Positions 1-12,600 of a stretch of 64,000 nucleotides of DNA are shown piece after piece. The stretch's first letter is position 1. Every line of letters begins with the position of its first letter. The notes under the pieces were generated by a model. It saw nothing but the letters and a program-made list of their open reading frames with translations. It did no database searches and was not told the origin of the DNA. The stretch comes from Edaphochlamys debaryana (Eukaryota > Chlorophyta > Chlorophyceae > Chlamydomonadales). The position numbers and the translations under genes were made by a program. Location: contig JAEHOE010000037.1 of assembly GCA_016858145.1 (NCBI GenBank), forward strand, positions 744,001 through 808,000, given 5' to 3'.

Positions 1-1819
1 CGGGAAGGGGGCCGGGTAAGGACTGAGGAGCACGGCGTTGAGAGAGGATGGGGTGCCAAAGCTGCCCCCCAAATGCAGAAGTTACATTAGGCTCTAATCG
101 CAGGTTGGGATTCCTGGGTCAAGCCCCCGCCCACAGCCGGGCCCCCTGGGGCGGGGCCCGGTGGCGCAATACCCCACGCGCAAGTAAGGGCCGCGGTGCC
201 ACCTGTCGGCGCGCGGCCGCATCCATCCAGCCAGCTCACTTGTTGAAGTGACCGTCGCGTCGGACTCCCGCGGCTCCCATGAGCCGGTTCCATCCAGCAC
301 GCGAGGATGCAAGCACCGAATGCCAACAACAGGTCCCGCGGCTTCATTGCGATGTCGCCACCAGCCGAAGCTGTGTCAAGGAACGGTGTTCAGCTGCAAG
401 GAGGTCAAAAAACAAGGCCGTAAGGCTAGCGGCGAGCACCAGCGCGAGAGAGCTGTCGACGACAGACGACTTGGTGTGCATCCGGGCGCACCTGGACAGG
501 TTGCACCTGGTGAGAAGGTCTACTACTTGGTCCTTGGTCAGAGTGGGCGGGAGGTGGCGGACGTCGCGGATGCCCAAATGCTATCTTTGTCTGGCAAGGC
601 CTCAGCCTATGTCTGGTTGTGCAGGTGGTGCCTCGCTGCAACCTTATGTAGTACGTACTCTGCGTGTGCGGGCGAGCGTACGGATGTCCCGCAGGCGCCC
701 TGTCAGACCGGGGCACCGCTACCCTCTGCTGCGTGCCTCCTAACGCAGCTGCCGTTCTACCCCGCTCTACCCCGCCTTGATGTCCCCCAGCCTATTGTCC
801 CCAAGTTTCCTATGGGTCGGCTTTGGCACATAGCTTGTACCGGTATTGGAAGTGGGCATCGATTAGCCCAAACCTGCCGATCCATGCAAGCCCCCCGACC
901 CTGGCTCGGCACCGTGAGAGAGTCAGAGAGAGACATTACACAGGCTGATGGGGGTGCACTCGCTTGCAATGCACTCCTGTTGTAGAACCCCCGGCAACCC
1001 CTGCAGCGCAGGGGTGCCCCACACGGACCCTTCGGTGCTGTCAAACCAAGACAGCAACGTCTAATAAGGCCCACAGTCTCTTGAGTTCCCTCCCTACCAC
1101 TGGCCTGCACCTCCCAGGGAGGACAGTGGGCTAAGCCAGCCTCCAAAACGTTGAACACGAGCAACACCGCCACCGTGTTTGAGTTCTAGGTTGGGCCACG
1201 AATGCCACTATTAGACTCTGGCTTCGTGGCTTCAGAGCACCTTCGCCCGCCCCCACTTGGTGTTGAAGAGCAACCGCGCAGTCAACCCCCTGCGCGCACC
1301 CGCCTATGCATTATGCTGCACCCTGGCACACACTTGCCCAAGCAGCAAACATGCAAACGCGGACCTAAGAAAGCACACCGAAGCAACACCCGTCACACCA
1401 GGCATCATACAGCTCCGGCCTCAAAGTAGGGCTCACGTCTAGACTCCTCACGCAGTCGGAAGGAGCAAGCAGCTGACGCCTTCAAGGCTTTCGCACGCCA
1501 AAGCCCATACGCCCACTCCCATGGGCCATGGCCAGTGCGGGCACGACCGCTCAGTCCTCTAGAGCTGGCAGCCTACCCGCTACTCCCTAGTTGCCCCCGT
1601 CGCAGCCGAACTAGATGCGGCTCATCGCTCACCAAGCTCCAAGCTCAGCGTGGATCTGCATCCATGAACACTGAACACTGCTGCACCTGCACGAAGTTGG
1701 ACAGGTGCTGCCCACCCTCCTCCAGGTTAGCCGCACGGCCAAGGAAACCAAGCCTCCAGGGCCCTCCCCGCCTTTGCAGCCCTCACAAGCCGCTCCTGCA
1801 CCCGACGCCCCGCGCGGCC
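1..1819. other. 3' flank of the phosphatase gene; no secure gene
   Basis: No reading frame here shows a recognisable family or a convincing exon chain. Minus-strand TGTAA signals (TTACA on the plus strand) lie at 936-940 and 82-86. The first could end a long 3' UTR of the phosphatase gene. The second could end another minus-strand transcript. A minus-strand frame around 344-540 encodes a hydrophobic stretch (LALVLAASLTALFFDLLA), but it has no good ATG context and no upstream exon that I can support. Confidence 0.4.
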
Positions 1820-4177
1820 TTAGAGCGACGGCAGCGGCTCCCCGTTCGCCAGCGGCCCGCCGCCGCCGCCCGAGTCCCTGCCTCCCCCCTCCGCCGCGCG
1901 CTGCAGGCTCTGCAGCACCAGCGTCAGCGGCTCCTCGCGCCACACGTGTCGCCATGCGGTCCAGCGGGTGGGGTCGCAGCCCAGCTCGTAGAAGCGCTCC
2001 AGCTGGGAGGTGGGGTGGGGGCACGGAGGTACGGGTAAGGAGGAGGGTACGAAGGCGGGGGCGGCGCACTCGCGGGTACAGGGGAGGCGGCGGGGAGCGT
2101 GGGCGGAGCCGCGTGACGACAAGCACCCAGCCAAAGCCGCTGGCAGGGCCAATAGCAGGCTGCTAAAAACCACAGAAACGTACAAATCGATGCCCCAGTT
2201 TCGACAGCGTGGCCACCCCCCACCCGCAACCCTGCTGCACCCAGGCGGCACCTGTACCCATGCACTGCCCGCACTGCCCACGCTTCCCTCTTCCCAGTCC
2301 CACCCCCCCGCCCCGCCCCCACCTGCTTCCTGAAGCCCGGGTTGGGCGCCACCCAGGGCCGCACTCGGTGCACCCGCTTGAAGGCCTCGTCCACCGTGAG
2401 GCGGTGCCGGAACATGAGCCAGCCCATGCACACGGTCGCGGAGCGGGACACACCCGCCACGCAGTGCACCAGCACGCCGCCTGCGGTGGTGGTGGCGGCG
2501 GTTGGGAGGGATGCAGTGAGTGGGATGGGCGGGGTGGAGAGGTGGTGTGTGGACGGTATCCACTATCCAGGAAGCGGGGACATCGCGTGGCACACTGAGT
2601 GGAAAGCGGGGCCCGGGTGCTGGGCGGAGCGCAGCGCAGCCGGATTGTTGCTTCGCTGTCCGGGCTCATGCACCCGGCGCTTGCCCCTGACCAATACTCA
2701 AGTGCCCCCTTTTTCCCGGCGAGACCGGTTCTGGCCTCGGTCCCGTCTGCCCGCCTGCCCGCCCGCACCCGAACCGTGCCCTCCTCCTCGCCGCGGCTCA
2801 CCCCCTTGCCCGTGCGCCTCCGCTATGAAGTCGAAGCAGCGCCCGAAGTGGGCCACCAGGTCCTCGCTGGGGCAGTCCGCCACCTGGGCAGGGGAGGGGG
2901 AGCCGGGAGGGATGCGGTGGTCAGGAAGGGGCCCGACTTCAACAAATGCAGGCCCGCAGGGACAGGAGGCGGTGAGCAGCGGGCGGAAATCACGCTGGAT
3001 TAGGGCGAAGATGGTTGGGGATGGCCAGCGGACTGCCGCCCCCACCCCATGCGGCCACCGCCACCGACCAAGCCCGGCAGCCAGCGAGAGAGCTGGAGCC
3101 TCCAGCCCCTGCGCCCCTCCGCAGCCGTCCCTGCTCGAAGCGCCCCGTTGCTCCGTCGGCGCGCGCCCGCGCACCTGCACCGTGCGGTACCGCAGGCCCT
3201 CGGAGGAGTGGCTGGGAACCATGCCCTCGGCCACCTGGGGCGGAGCGGGGGATGGAGGTTGACACACGCAAGCGGGGGGCGACCGCGGGCTGAGGGGAGA
3301 GCAACAAACCACGGAGGCTCGGGGGCCGCTAGAGACACGGTTGACGCGGGCTTAAGCATCGGCCCCCGGCCTGGACCCCAGCCCCGCACCCGCTCGCCGC
3401 ATGGCCCGCAGTGCCCCCGCCCCGCCCCGACCCGACCCACCTGCAGCACGTGCGTTATCCCGGCCGCTTTAAGCCCGTCGTAGTTGTGCTCCGCTGCCAT
3501 GCTGCCTATGAACAGCTTGTCGTCCACCTGAGGGCACAGGCGGCGCAGCGCAAGTGCCTCACACGGCAGTTCATAGAGAGGGCCCTGCCCAACAAGGATG
3601 GTCCACTTACTCCATCGCTGTCCCCCGGCCGCGTGGTTCCCCCCTCCCCTCTCCCGCTCGCCCTCACCTGCACAGGCCGATCGTCCATGCTCTCCCACAC
3701 ATCATCCTGTGTGAGGGTGCCACGCACAGGGTTAAAACGTATAGTACTGTAATAACGAGCCGCTAGTGCATCCAGTACTGTCCGTGCGAGGGGGTTTGGG
3801 CGCTCAGAGTAGCGCGGGGGTCGTCGGAGCGTGGGGGTGTTAGGTGCGAAGTACAGGTGAAACCCGGAGGCAGGCACGACGGCTTCACCCGCTCGGGTTC
3901 CGATGCCCCCAGTGCCTTTGTTGACAGGAGCTGAGTGCTTGTGTGGAGTGCTGGAGGCCCAGCAGTTTCGCGGCACGACATGCCCCGAAACTCGCTGTGT
4001 GAAGCTGCTGGGCCGGACCGAATACGGGCCCAGCTGCGTCCTAGCAGGTCGCAGGTTCTCGCTCACATCATCATCGTCGTCTAGCCAAGAGTCGTCGCTC
4101 TCCTCTGCACACGGCCCCGCATGCTGCCCTTGCCCGAGCTTGGGCCCCTCCGCTGGCTCTTGTGGTTGTGCAGCCAT
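1820..4177 (-). CDS. dual-specificity protein phosphatase
   Basis: Predicted cysteine-dependent phosphatase acting on phospho-Ser/Thr/Tyr or a related phospho-substrate. Exon 1 (4177-3668, 170 codons) is a non-conserved N-terminal extension with an acidic run (DDSWLDDDDD). Exon 2 (3527-3441) opens the catalytic domain with VDDKLFIGSMAAEHNYDGLK. Later exons give the general-acid region (ADCPSEDL, about 2.9 kb) and the signature loop HCVAGVSRSATV (about 2.47 kb), which fits HCxxGxxR with the catalytic Cys and Arg present. The domain ends in the helix NPGFRKQLERFYELG. The last exon closes with a Gly-rich tail and a stop at 1820. The ATG at 4177 opens the longest chain. The gene diverges from the tRNA-modifying gene with about 310 bp between starts. 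The fold is certain to family level, but the substrate cannot be read from sequence. Confidence 0.88.
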
Positions 4178-4487
4178 CCTCAGAGCTAAGCAATTAGACC
4201 ACGAAGGCGCTGTGATGGGCCAATTGATGGCTGTGGCGTGTGGGGCGCTGACAGTAAACGGGCGGGCTGTGAGCGTCCTTTCGTCTACACAACCTAGCAA
4301 GTTCTTATATCTAAGTGTATCCGCTACTGAAAGTAAAAGGTTACAGCTGCGGGGCTGCGGCCGCATCGGGCTCCGGAGGAGACGCTCATGGGAAGTGTGT
4401 GTCAGATACTCTGGCGCCGGCTGTCGACTTGCCGGTGATGTCCAGCAGCTATCTTAAAAACGCTCCATAGATCACCTGCAACTTCAG
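4178..4487. promoter_or_regulatory. divergent intergenic (shared promoter) region
   Basis: This 310-bp gap separates the start codons of the minus-strand phosphatase and the plus-strand tRNA dimethylallyltransferase, so it must hold both 5' UTRs and promoters. It is less GC-rich than the flanking exons. I see no clear TATA box. Confidence 0.45.
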
Positions 4488-7400
4488 GTGCCGAACCCTT
4501 GCCGCCATTGTGTGTCGCGACTGGAGCTCGACACGCTCCTGGGCTGCAGTAGGCCTAATAGCACGCGCGTCCATACCTGCACACGTGCGTGCACCCGAGA
4601 CGTCGGCGCTGCCCGCCGTCACTCCACGCCCAGCCCCCGCTCCTCCGGGCGTAGCCCCGCCCCCCGCGCCACCGTGTGGCCAGCCCTCAAGGCCAGGGCC
4701 GCGGCCTCCCAGCTGCGGTCCCTGCCGACTCTCGCACGGCAACGGCCCATGTCCACTGCGGTGGCGCAGCCCTCGGAGCGGGGCGCGGCCCTGGCGGACC
4801 CGCCCGCGCAGCAGCAGGCTGAGGCGCCCGCATGGACTGGGCGTAAGCCTATGGTAGGTGTTTCCGCTGACGCGTATGCTTCTGGTGTGTCCGCCCCCTG
4901 GTCCTCCCTTCCCCTTTTAAGATGCTCGCCTGTCCTCCGCTCCCGGCTGCTGGTTTTGTCGCTCCGTCTGAGTCCGTCTGTGCTGCCAGCACCGATCCGT
5001 CACGCAGAGCCACGATTACCGTGATGTGCCCCCCAGGTCGTTATCGTGACGGGCCCAACGGCGGTTGGCAAGACGGCTATTTCCCTGGGCCTGGCCCAGC
5101 GGCTGCGTGGGCCCGGCGGGGGCCCGGGGGAGGTCATCAGCGCTGACAGCGTGCAGGTGAGCGTGTGGGGGGCGGGGGCGGGGGGGGGGGCGCCTTGAGG
5201 TCCGGGGCAGGGTGGGCGGGCGAGGGCAGGAGCGCTTGCATTCAGGAAGCAGGTGCACCCGTGCAGGTCAGGCTAGGTGCCCAGATGGGGGCGAGGGGGC
5301 CGAGGCGAGGTAGGAGGCTGCCTGTCGGCTGCACGCCAGCCGGATGCGTTGACGACTTCCTCAGGCCCTGCCCCGCACGCTTTCGTCCTGCCTCCCCCCC
5401 TCCCAACACACGCAGGTGTACGAGGGGCTGGACGTGGGATCGGACAAGGTGGGTGCGGGGCCGAGGGGCGGGGGGCGGGAGGGGTCTGGCAGGAACGCCT
5501 GGGGGCTGCCACAGGCATCCTGCAGAGCCAGTCCCCGTATGGACTGTACGATGCCTGTCCTCGAACCCTATCCTGATGCCGCCTGCCTCTTCCCCCAACC
5601 ACCACCACCACCCCAGCTGCCCCCCTCGGAGCGGCAGGGCGTGCCCCACCACCTCATCGACGTCCGCCAGGCGCTGGAGGACTTCAGCGCGGGGGACTTC
5701 TTCGAGGAGGGGCGGAGGGCGGCGGAGGACATCGTGCGGGTGGGGGCGGGGGGGCTTGTGGGAGGGAAGGGAAGGGCGCTCTTGGCAGGGGGCTGGGGAA
5801 GGGAGGTGGGGTGCTGCCGTCCTCCGGGGCAGGGCCTCGGAGGCGCGGGGCCTACCTCGCAGACTCCTGCTCCCCGTCCGGGTGTGCGGACGCGGCTTGC
5901 TCCGTTTGGGACGGCTCAATCCCTGTCTTGAAGCCACACTCACCCAACTCTCCCGCCCCTCAACCCCGCCCCTCGACGCCCCCAGCGCGGCGGCGTGCCC
6001 CTGGTGGTGGGGGGCACGGGGCTGTACCTGCGCTGGTTCGTCATCGGCAAGGGGGGCGCGCCGCCGGCCACACCGGAGGCCGAGGCGCGCGTGCGCGCGG
6101 CCATGGAGGGGGCGTGGAGGGCGGCAGCCAGGGCCAAGGCGGCCGCGGCCGAGGGCGGGGGAGAGAAGGAGGCGGAGGGGGCGGCCCACGCGGCAGAGGC
6201 GGAGGCGGACCCCGCGGCGGGGCTGAGCGAGGGGGAGAAGTGGGAGGCGGCGGCGGCGCTGCTGAAGGAGTGGGGCGATGAGGAGGCGTACAGCAGGTGA
6301 GGCCTGGTGTGCACGAGCATAAGGGCGGTAGCCGGTCCCGCTTGGGGGCCTACGGGTTATGCCCGCGGGACCCCGCGCTGCAGAGCGCTGTGGCTCCTGC
6401 CTGTCTGCGGCGCTTGCCTGCATTGGCCTACCCCCGCGACGCCTGGCTACGGCCATGCCACCATCCACCATGCCAACACATACACTACACTACCCTTTTT
6501 TTCCCTACCCTCCACGCTCCACACACCCCACCTACCCTCCCGACGCCCCCGCCAGGATCCGCGCCGAGCGCAACAACTACTACCGCCTGGAGCGGGCGCT
6601 GTGCATCCTGGCCATGGCGCCGCCGGGGGCCCGGCTGGCGGACTTCGACCCGCGCGAGCAGGCTGAGGCGCGCGAGCCGGACTACGACTTCAGGTGCGGT
6701 GGCGGGGTGTCAGGCGCTGCGCGTGTGAGCCCGGGAACCGCAGGCGCGGCGGGGAGAAAGCTCAAAAGCCCGATTGCCCGTCCAGGTGGTCTCTTGGGGC
6801 GAGGCGCGGGTTGTTTTGCTGGCGTGTGCATGCTGGCGTGTGCATGGAATTCCACGCGGAGTGCGTGCGGCGCCTTGCGCGTTCCCCTCCCCACGGCACC
6901 CGCCCGGCCCCTGCTCCTGCCCCTGCGAAACTCCCCCAGGTGCTTCTTCCTGCACCGGCCCCGCCTGGCCCTGTACGAGCGCATCTCTCAGCGCGTGGAG
7001 TCCATGGTGGCGGGGGGCGGGCTGCTGGAGGAGGCGGCGGGGCTGCTGGGGCGGGGCCTGGCGCCGGCGCAGAACATGGCGGCCAAGGCCATTGGTGCGA
7101 CACCGGGGGGTGGGGGTGAAAAGCGGGGGTGTGCAGGAGGGGCGGGCAAGGGGGTGGAGGGGTTGAGAGTTGGAAAGGGTGGAGATGACGGGTAAGCATG
7201 GTGTTGTAGGAGAGCTTAGCGGGGCCGCGTCGTGCGAGGGGTGAAGTCAGTGGCAAGAGAGGGCGCGCCGTCTGGCGGGGGGCGCGCAGCGTTGGCACGG
7301 TGGGCAGCACCACCCACCCTAGCCCGCCCACTGATGGGACGAAGGCTCCAGCCCACGGGCCGGCTCCGCAGCCCCAACCCCTTCCCATCTGCCATACCTC

Positions 7401-8752
7401 TACCCCCTTCACTCCCTCGGCTCGACCCCGCCCAGCTGTCAACACACCCTCCACTCCCCGCCCCACGCCCCCAGGCTACCGCCAGGCCATGGAGTGGCTT
7501 CTGGCCTGCAGGGCCTCGGGGCGCACCGTGGGGCTGGCAGACCTCCTGGTAGGGTGGTGGGTGGGGAGGAGCGGGGAAAGGGTTGGGAAGGGAGGGAGGC
7601 GGGCGAGGGCTTTGTCCCGCAGCCTGCTGTGTGGGTCCGCCGTTGTGGGCTCGGGGCGGCGGCGCTCGTCGGCGGTTCCCTCGATGCAGTGCCTCCGTCG
7701 CTCCTTATCGACTTCCTTCCGGGCCCCCAGGAGCTGCACGGCTCCATCTGCAAGGCCACCCACAAGCTGGTGCGGTCTCAGATGACCTGGTTCAGGTAGG
7801 GGGAAGGGGGCGCACGTGGGGACAGGGAGGGTTGGGGACGACTCAGCTTCGAAAGACATGCGCCCGGAGCGGCACCGGGCTTACCCTCTCTGCCGCCCGT
7901 CGCTTGCCTCTTCTCTCTTTTCTATGGGCACAACCCGACCGCCACCGTCCGACCCCCCACCGCCTCCCCGCCCCACGCCTCTGCCAGGGACGACCCCCAG
8001 TACCTGTGGGTGGACGTGGAGGGGCGCCCGGCGGCCGAGGTGGTGGACCAGATCATGGCCGAGCTGGCGAGGGAGCAGCACCAGGGTGGGGGGGGCCTGG
8101 GGGGGGGGGGGGAAAGGGGGCAGCGGGTCATGGTCGGGGAAGGCGAGCGGAAGCTGGAGCAGCCACAACACATCGGCCGCTCCTCATGATCCCGCTGGCA
8201 GCCTGCTGACGGGACATGTGTGCATGCCAGCACCACTGCCTCCCGCCCACCTTCCTTCCGCTTCTGTCACCCGCGTTGGGCGCCCCCGCAGGCGGCTGCG
8301 GCGACAGCGGGCGGCTGAGCAAGGCGGACGAGAAGGCCCTCATGCGCCACCGCCCGGGCTTCACCATGTTGGAAGAAGCCACCAGGGAGGCGGCGGCACG
8401 GGCGGCGGCGGCGGCGGCCGAGGCGGCGGCGGCGGCGGCGGCGGAGGGCAGGCGGCCGCCCAAGGCAAAGAGCAAGACGGCGGCGGCGGCCGAGGCGGCA
8501 GCGGAGGGCACGGCGGCAGTGGAGGCGAGGTTGGCGCCGCTGCTGGAGCGGATCAATGGGGTGCTGCTGCCGGGGATACCGGAGGCGGCGCTGGCAGCGG
8601 CGGCGGCGGCGCGGGGCAAGGGGGTCAGGCAAGGGGCGGAGGGAGAGGGGGCAGAGGGGGAGGGGCAGGGGGAGCCTGGGTCGAAGCGGCAGCGCTCGGG
8701 GGAGTCGCGGCCGCAGGGGGCGGGGGCAGGAGCCGAGGCAGTGGAGGCCTGA
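4488..8752 (+). CDS. tRNA dimethylallyltransferase (MiaA/IPT family)
   Basis: Transfers a dimethylallyl group to N6 of A37 in tRNAs that read UNN codons. Eleven exons join in frame to 647 residues: 4488-4853, 5037-5156, 5416-5448, 5617-5739, 5986-6296, 6556-6693, 6940-7094, 7475-7548, 7731-7795, 7988-8085, 8292-8752. Visible motifs are the P-loop GPTAVGKT (exon 2), SADSVQVYEGLDVGSDK across exons 2-3, HHLID (exon 4) and VVGGTGLYL (exon 5). Exons 6-10 supply the helical tRNA-binding part. Exon 5 carries an Ala/Glu-rich insert. The Arg/Ala-rich N-terminus could be an organelle transit peptide, and a second ATG at 4749 could give a shorter form. The C-terminus is Ala-rich and lacks the C2H2 zinc finger seen in eukaryotic MOD5/TRIT1-type enzymes, so it is more bacterial or plastid in style. 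The last exon has a broken copy at about 17.9 kb. Confidence 0.9.
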
Positions 8753-8806
8753 GCGGAGTGGAGGGGCACGGGGCTGAGGACGGACTCGGACCTGACCTGC
8801 ACGGCC

Positions 8807-8811
8807 TGTAA
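8807..8811 (+). promoter_or_regulatory. TGTAA polyadenylation signal
   Basis: TGTAA lies 55 nt past the stop of the tRNA dimethylallyltransferase. This is the usual volvocine poly(A) signal in the expected place. Confidence 0.6.
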
Positions 8812-9654
8812 TGTGGACGCAGGTTGCCCCGTTGGTGCATCGCCCGAAATTGGATATCTAGGATCGGTATAGAACTAGAGCTACAACAGCGCCACCCGGC
8901 GGCCGTTGCTTGCGATCGCCACGCCACGATCCAGTCAGCCGCTGCCGCGATTCACCCAGGAGACGGCACACGATGCAAGGGGGATAGACAGGATATTCCT
9001 TGTCGTGGGCTTGACTAACTAGATAGCCAGGTCGCAACATGTCAACACATTTATCACCAATTTATCAGTGTCCGCAGTGCATGCCCCAGCTGCCAGAGCA
9101 GCTGCACCCAATGCACCCCCCCAACTCCCCGCCCTCTCGAGGCAGTCACTGCGTGGCGGATCGAGGCCAGGCCCAGCGCGCCGCAGCGCGCCCCTGCCCC
9201 ACCTCCAGCCGTGCGCCGCGTGCATCCATGCATGCATCGCTCACGGGTCTTACCCACCCTCATCGACCATCCCGATTCATTCGCTCAGCCAGCATGCAGT
9301 CTTCGCGCTCCGTCCTGCAAAACTCCCCACGCACGGGGTTGGCGCCAGGGCATGGACCGGAAGCCATGCGGCCATGAATCTGCACTAGTAGTGCTACCCA
9401 GTGCCATCCTCTTGGTAATAGATACATCTGCATCAACACTATCCAGGCCTCGTTGAGCACGCGGCGGTCCCATGCGCATTGCGCCCATCTTCCATCCGCC
9501 GCGGCCGGCTGCAGGCGGCTGCCGCTCACGGGCTAGAGACGCCCGCTCCGCTGTCGCCGGCCAGGTGTGTATAGAGTGTAGCCCCCAGTACCTCGGCGCT
9601 GGGGCGTCAGCGCCTGCTGTGCAGCTGCTGTGGTTGATTCCCCGCGCTGGGCCC
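8812..9654. other. convergent intergenic region
   Basis: The plus-strand transferase and the minus-strand ABC transporter end towards each other here. I see no coding signal, RNA gene or mobile element. The stretch probably holds the transporter 3' UTR, but no minus-strand TGTAA was found in it. Confidence 0.4.
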
Positions 9655-12600
9655 TCACCGCCGAGTGTACTGCTTGAACTGCGGCACGTACGGCAGGGTC
9701 GAGGGGCAGACAGGGAGGTTCAGGACTCAACTCTTCGCAGCACATGGGGAGGCGGGGAAGAGGAGGGACTGGGGTTCCCGAGCCACCCACGCCACGCCGC
9801 CTCCCAGCCAGCCTCCCAGCAAGGACCACACACTGGCACCGCCCCCCCGCCCGCCCGGTCCCCCCGCCTGCCTGCATGGTGACCAGCGCCAGCAGGAAGA
9901 AGACCAGGAAGAAGATGCACAGGTAGCCCATGTAGGCCCACTTGTTGGCGTGCGTGAGCGAGTAGTAGTCCAACACGGTGGTGCCTGGGCGGGGGTGGGG
10001 TGGGCGGCGGGGTCCAGGGTGGGTGAGCCGCGTAGCGGGGTGAAGGCTAGCTCCTTGGCCTTGCACCCGCCGCGCCCCGCTGTATGTGTCGCCCTCAAGC
10101 GACGGGCACAGCAGGACCACGCGATACGGCAGCACAGCAGGACCACGTTGCGCGGTACGGCAGCTCGGCGCTCACCCATCATGTCGATGTTGCGCTCGCC
10201 CTCGAACTGGTTAACCATGAGCGCGCTCCAGGCGTAGCGCAGAAAGTCAATGTAGGAGTACCACTCCCACCAGGCGGGGATGGTGCTGAAGCGGAACAGG
10301 AAGCCGCCTGGCAGGGTAGGGGTGTTGGGAGGGGCGCGGGGCGTTTGTGGGATGGAGGCCGGTGGCGGCAGCGTCCGAGCGTGCTGAGGGGCGACCCCCA
10401 CAGCCGCTCCCGGCCCCCCTCGGCCTCCCGTGGCCTGTAGCTTCCAGCGCAGGTCCCGCCAAACCGAACCGGTTTGACCAGAAACCTTTACGCACCAAAG
10501 AATAAGCACGAGACGATGTAGGTGGGCAGCACGGCGTTGGCCACGTCCAGGTTGGGGCAGATGGCGGCAACGAAGTACGCGAGGATAATGCCGTTGGAGA
10601 GGGTGAGGTAGAAGAGCAGCCAGAACACCACCCACTGGCCCTGCAGCTGAATGCCTGGGAGGAGAGGGCAAGGGGGGGGGGGGCAGGATCAGCACCTTCT
10701 GCAGGCTATTGCGGTAACATTGGCTCGAATTATGGCGGCATGCCGGCATGCCGCGACGCTCAGCGGGAGCGCGATTGAGTCCATCCTCGCGTGCGACAGC
10801 TAAGCTACGCGTCTCCATCACTGGGTCGGGCTACCAGGGTCCAGCGGGTGAGAGTAGTGAGAGTGAGACCCCGCCCACCGAAACCGCGCATCGCTCCCGC
10901 TCCCAGCTGCTGACCATAGAACACAAAAGCCGACACGCCGAGGGAGGTGATGCCCGAGATGACCAGCTCGTCGAAGAGCCGCGACAGCAGGTACGTGACG
11001 ACCTGGTACAGCCCGTCGGAGCGCTCCCGGGTGAAGAGGCCGCGCTCTGGGGGGCGGCGGGGGCGAGGCGGGCAAAGCAGGTGCCAAGGAGTGAGAGTGC
11101 GTGACTCCCAGCCCTCCAGCCGCCCCTTTGCTGCACCGCAGCCCCCACAACCGTTCCCAGCCCCGGGGGTCCCCGCCAGCCACTCCCTTGCTGCACCGCA
11201 GCCAGTCCCCGTGGTCCCCAGCGCCACTCTACAATAACTAACCGACGGCTCTCAACATCTGCTCTCTGCTGCAAGTAGCTTGTACTCACCCAGCACCAGC
11301 TGTGGCACGTAGGCCTGCGCACCGAAGGCTGGCAGCGTGGTCCACATGTACCTGGGGGGGCGCATGGGGCGTAGGGGGGGCATGCGACTCAGCTGCGGGC
11401 TCGGTGACCGCGGCCTCCCTCCCCGCCGGCTTCCGCGCCCCAGCCGCCCCGCCCCCTCCGCGCCCGCTCCCTCACATGACCGCGGCAATGTTGGTGACGT
11501 TGTCCTCTGCCAGCAGGTCGCCGATGCCCAGGTACAGGGTCATCATGAGCAGCCTGCCAGGAATAAAAGGTAGGGAGGCGGGATGGGGGCTAGGGGTTTG
11601 GGGGAGGGTAGACTGGTGCGTGGGTTGGGGGAGGCAACAAACAGCGGACGGGTTGGAAACGTGCAGCAGGGTGGGGTCAATGCAACGTGCAACTAGCAGG
11701 TTGGGGTGGGGGAAGGGGGGGAAGCGGGGCGCGTACCGGCAGCCTAATCTCACCCGATGACGATCTTCTCGCCAATGCGCGCCCCCAGGAAAGCGCTGTC
11801 CTGGAAGTTCTTGGAGGTGCGGTACTGGGGGGGAGGGGAGGGGGAGGGCGAGAGGAAATAAAGGGCTTAGGAGGAGCAGCAGGCCCTGCACGCAACCCCA
11901 CAACTAACGCTAGCCCAGCCCAGCCCAGCCCAGCAGCGTGGCAAGCTACGTCAACGCCCCGTTGGACCCTGCCCCAAGGGTCCCCCGCCTTGGGCCCCAC
12001 CACCGCCTTGGGCCCCACGCACCTTGATCAGGGTCTTGAGGCCCCACCACCAGGGCGTCACCGTGGCGCTGCGCACCGCCAGCTCCCTCTGGATGTGCTC
12101 GGGCAGCGCGTCGGCCGACTCGGCCAGGTAGGCGTCTATGCGGGCGGCGTTCCCCTGGGCCAGGGAGGAGCTGGGGGCGGGAGGGGGAGGCGAGGTGGGC
12201 AGAGAGGGCGCTCCTGCTCAGCCTCGAGCCCCGCTAGCCCCGCACTTGATGACCAGGTGCTGCCTAATGCTGTGTGCTCAGCTCAGCGAATCGGGCTGTG
12301 AACTAACCCGCTGCTCCCGCCGTCTCATGCCCAGGCCCCACCTGGCGTAGTGGTCCGTCAGGGCCTCGCCCTGCCCGGCAATATCAGCCTCTGTCACCAG
12401 GTCCACCCTGGGGGGCCAAGGAGGGCAAGCACACCACTGGGTTGGGACGCGACTGTACGGCATCAGATGTGGGCATGGGCCTGCGGCGGATGCCCATGCA
12501 AGGCTTCCATGTACAGCCACAGCCTGCCCTCCCGTACCCCCGTGCACGCACAGGTACTCCGCGTCGTTGTAGCCGGGAAGGTACCCTTTGACGTGCGGGC

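Noticed and set aside
344..577. Minus-strand frame with a hydrophobic helix
   Set aside because: It starts at a non-ATG codon and has no supported upstream exon. Only the nearby TTACA at 82-86 speaks for it.
248..985. 245-residue plus-strand open frame
   Set aside because: No family motif, no splice partners, and composition like a GC-driven open frame. It overlaps the presumed 3' flank of the phosphatase gene.
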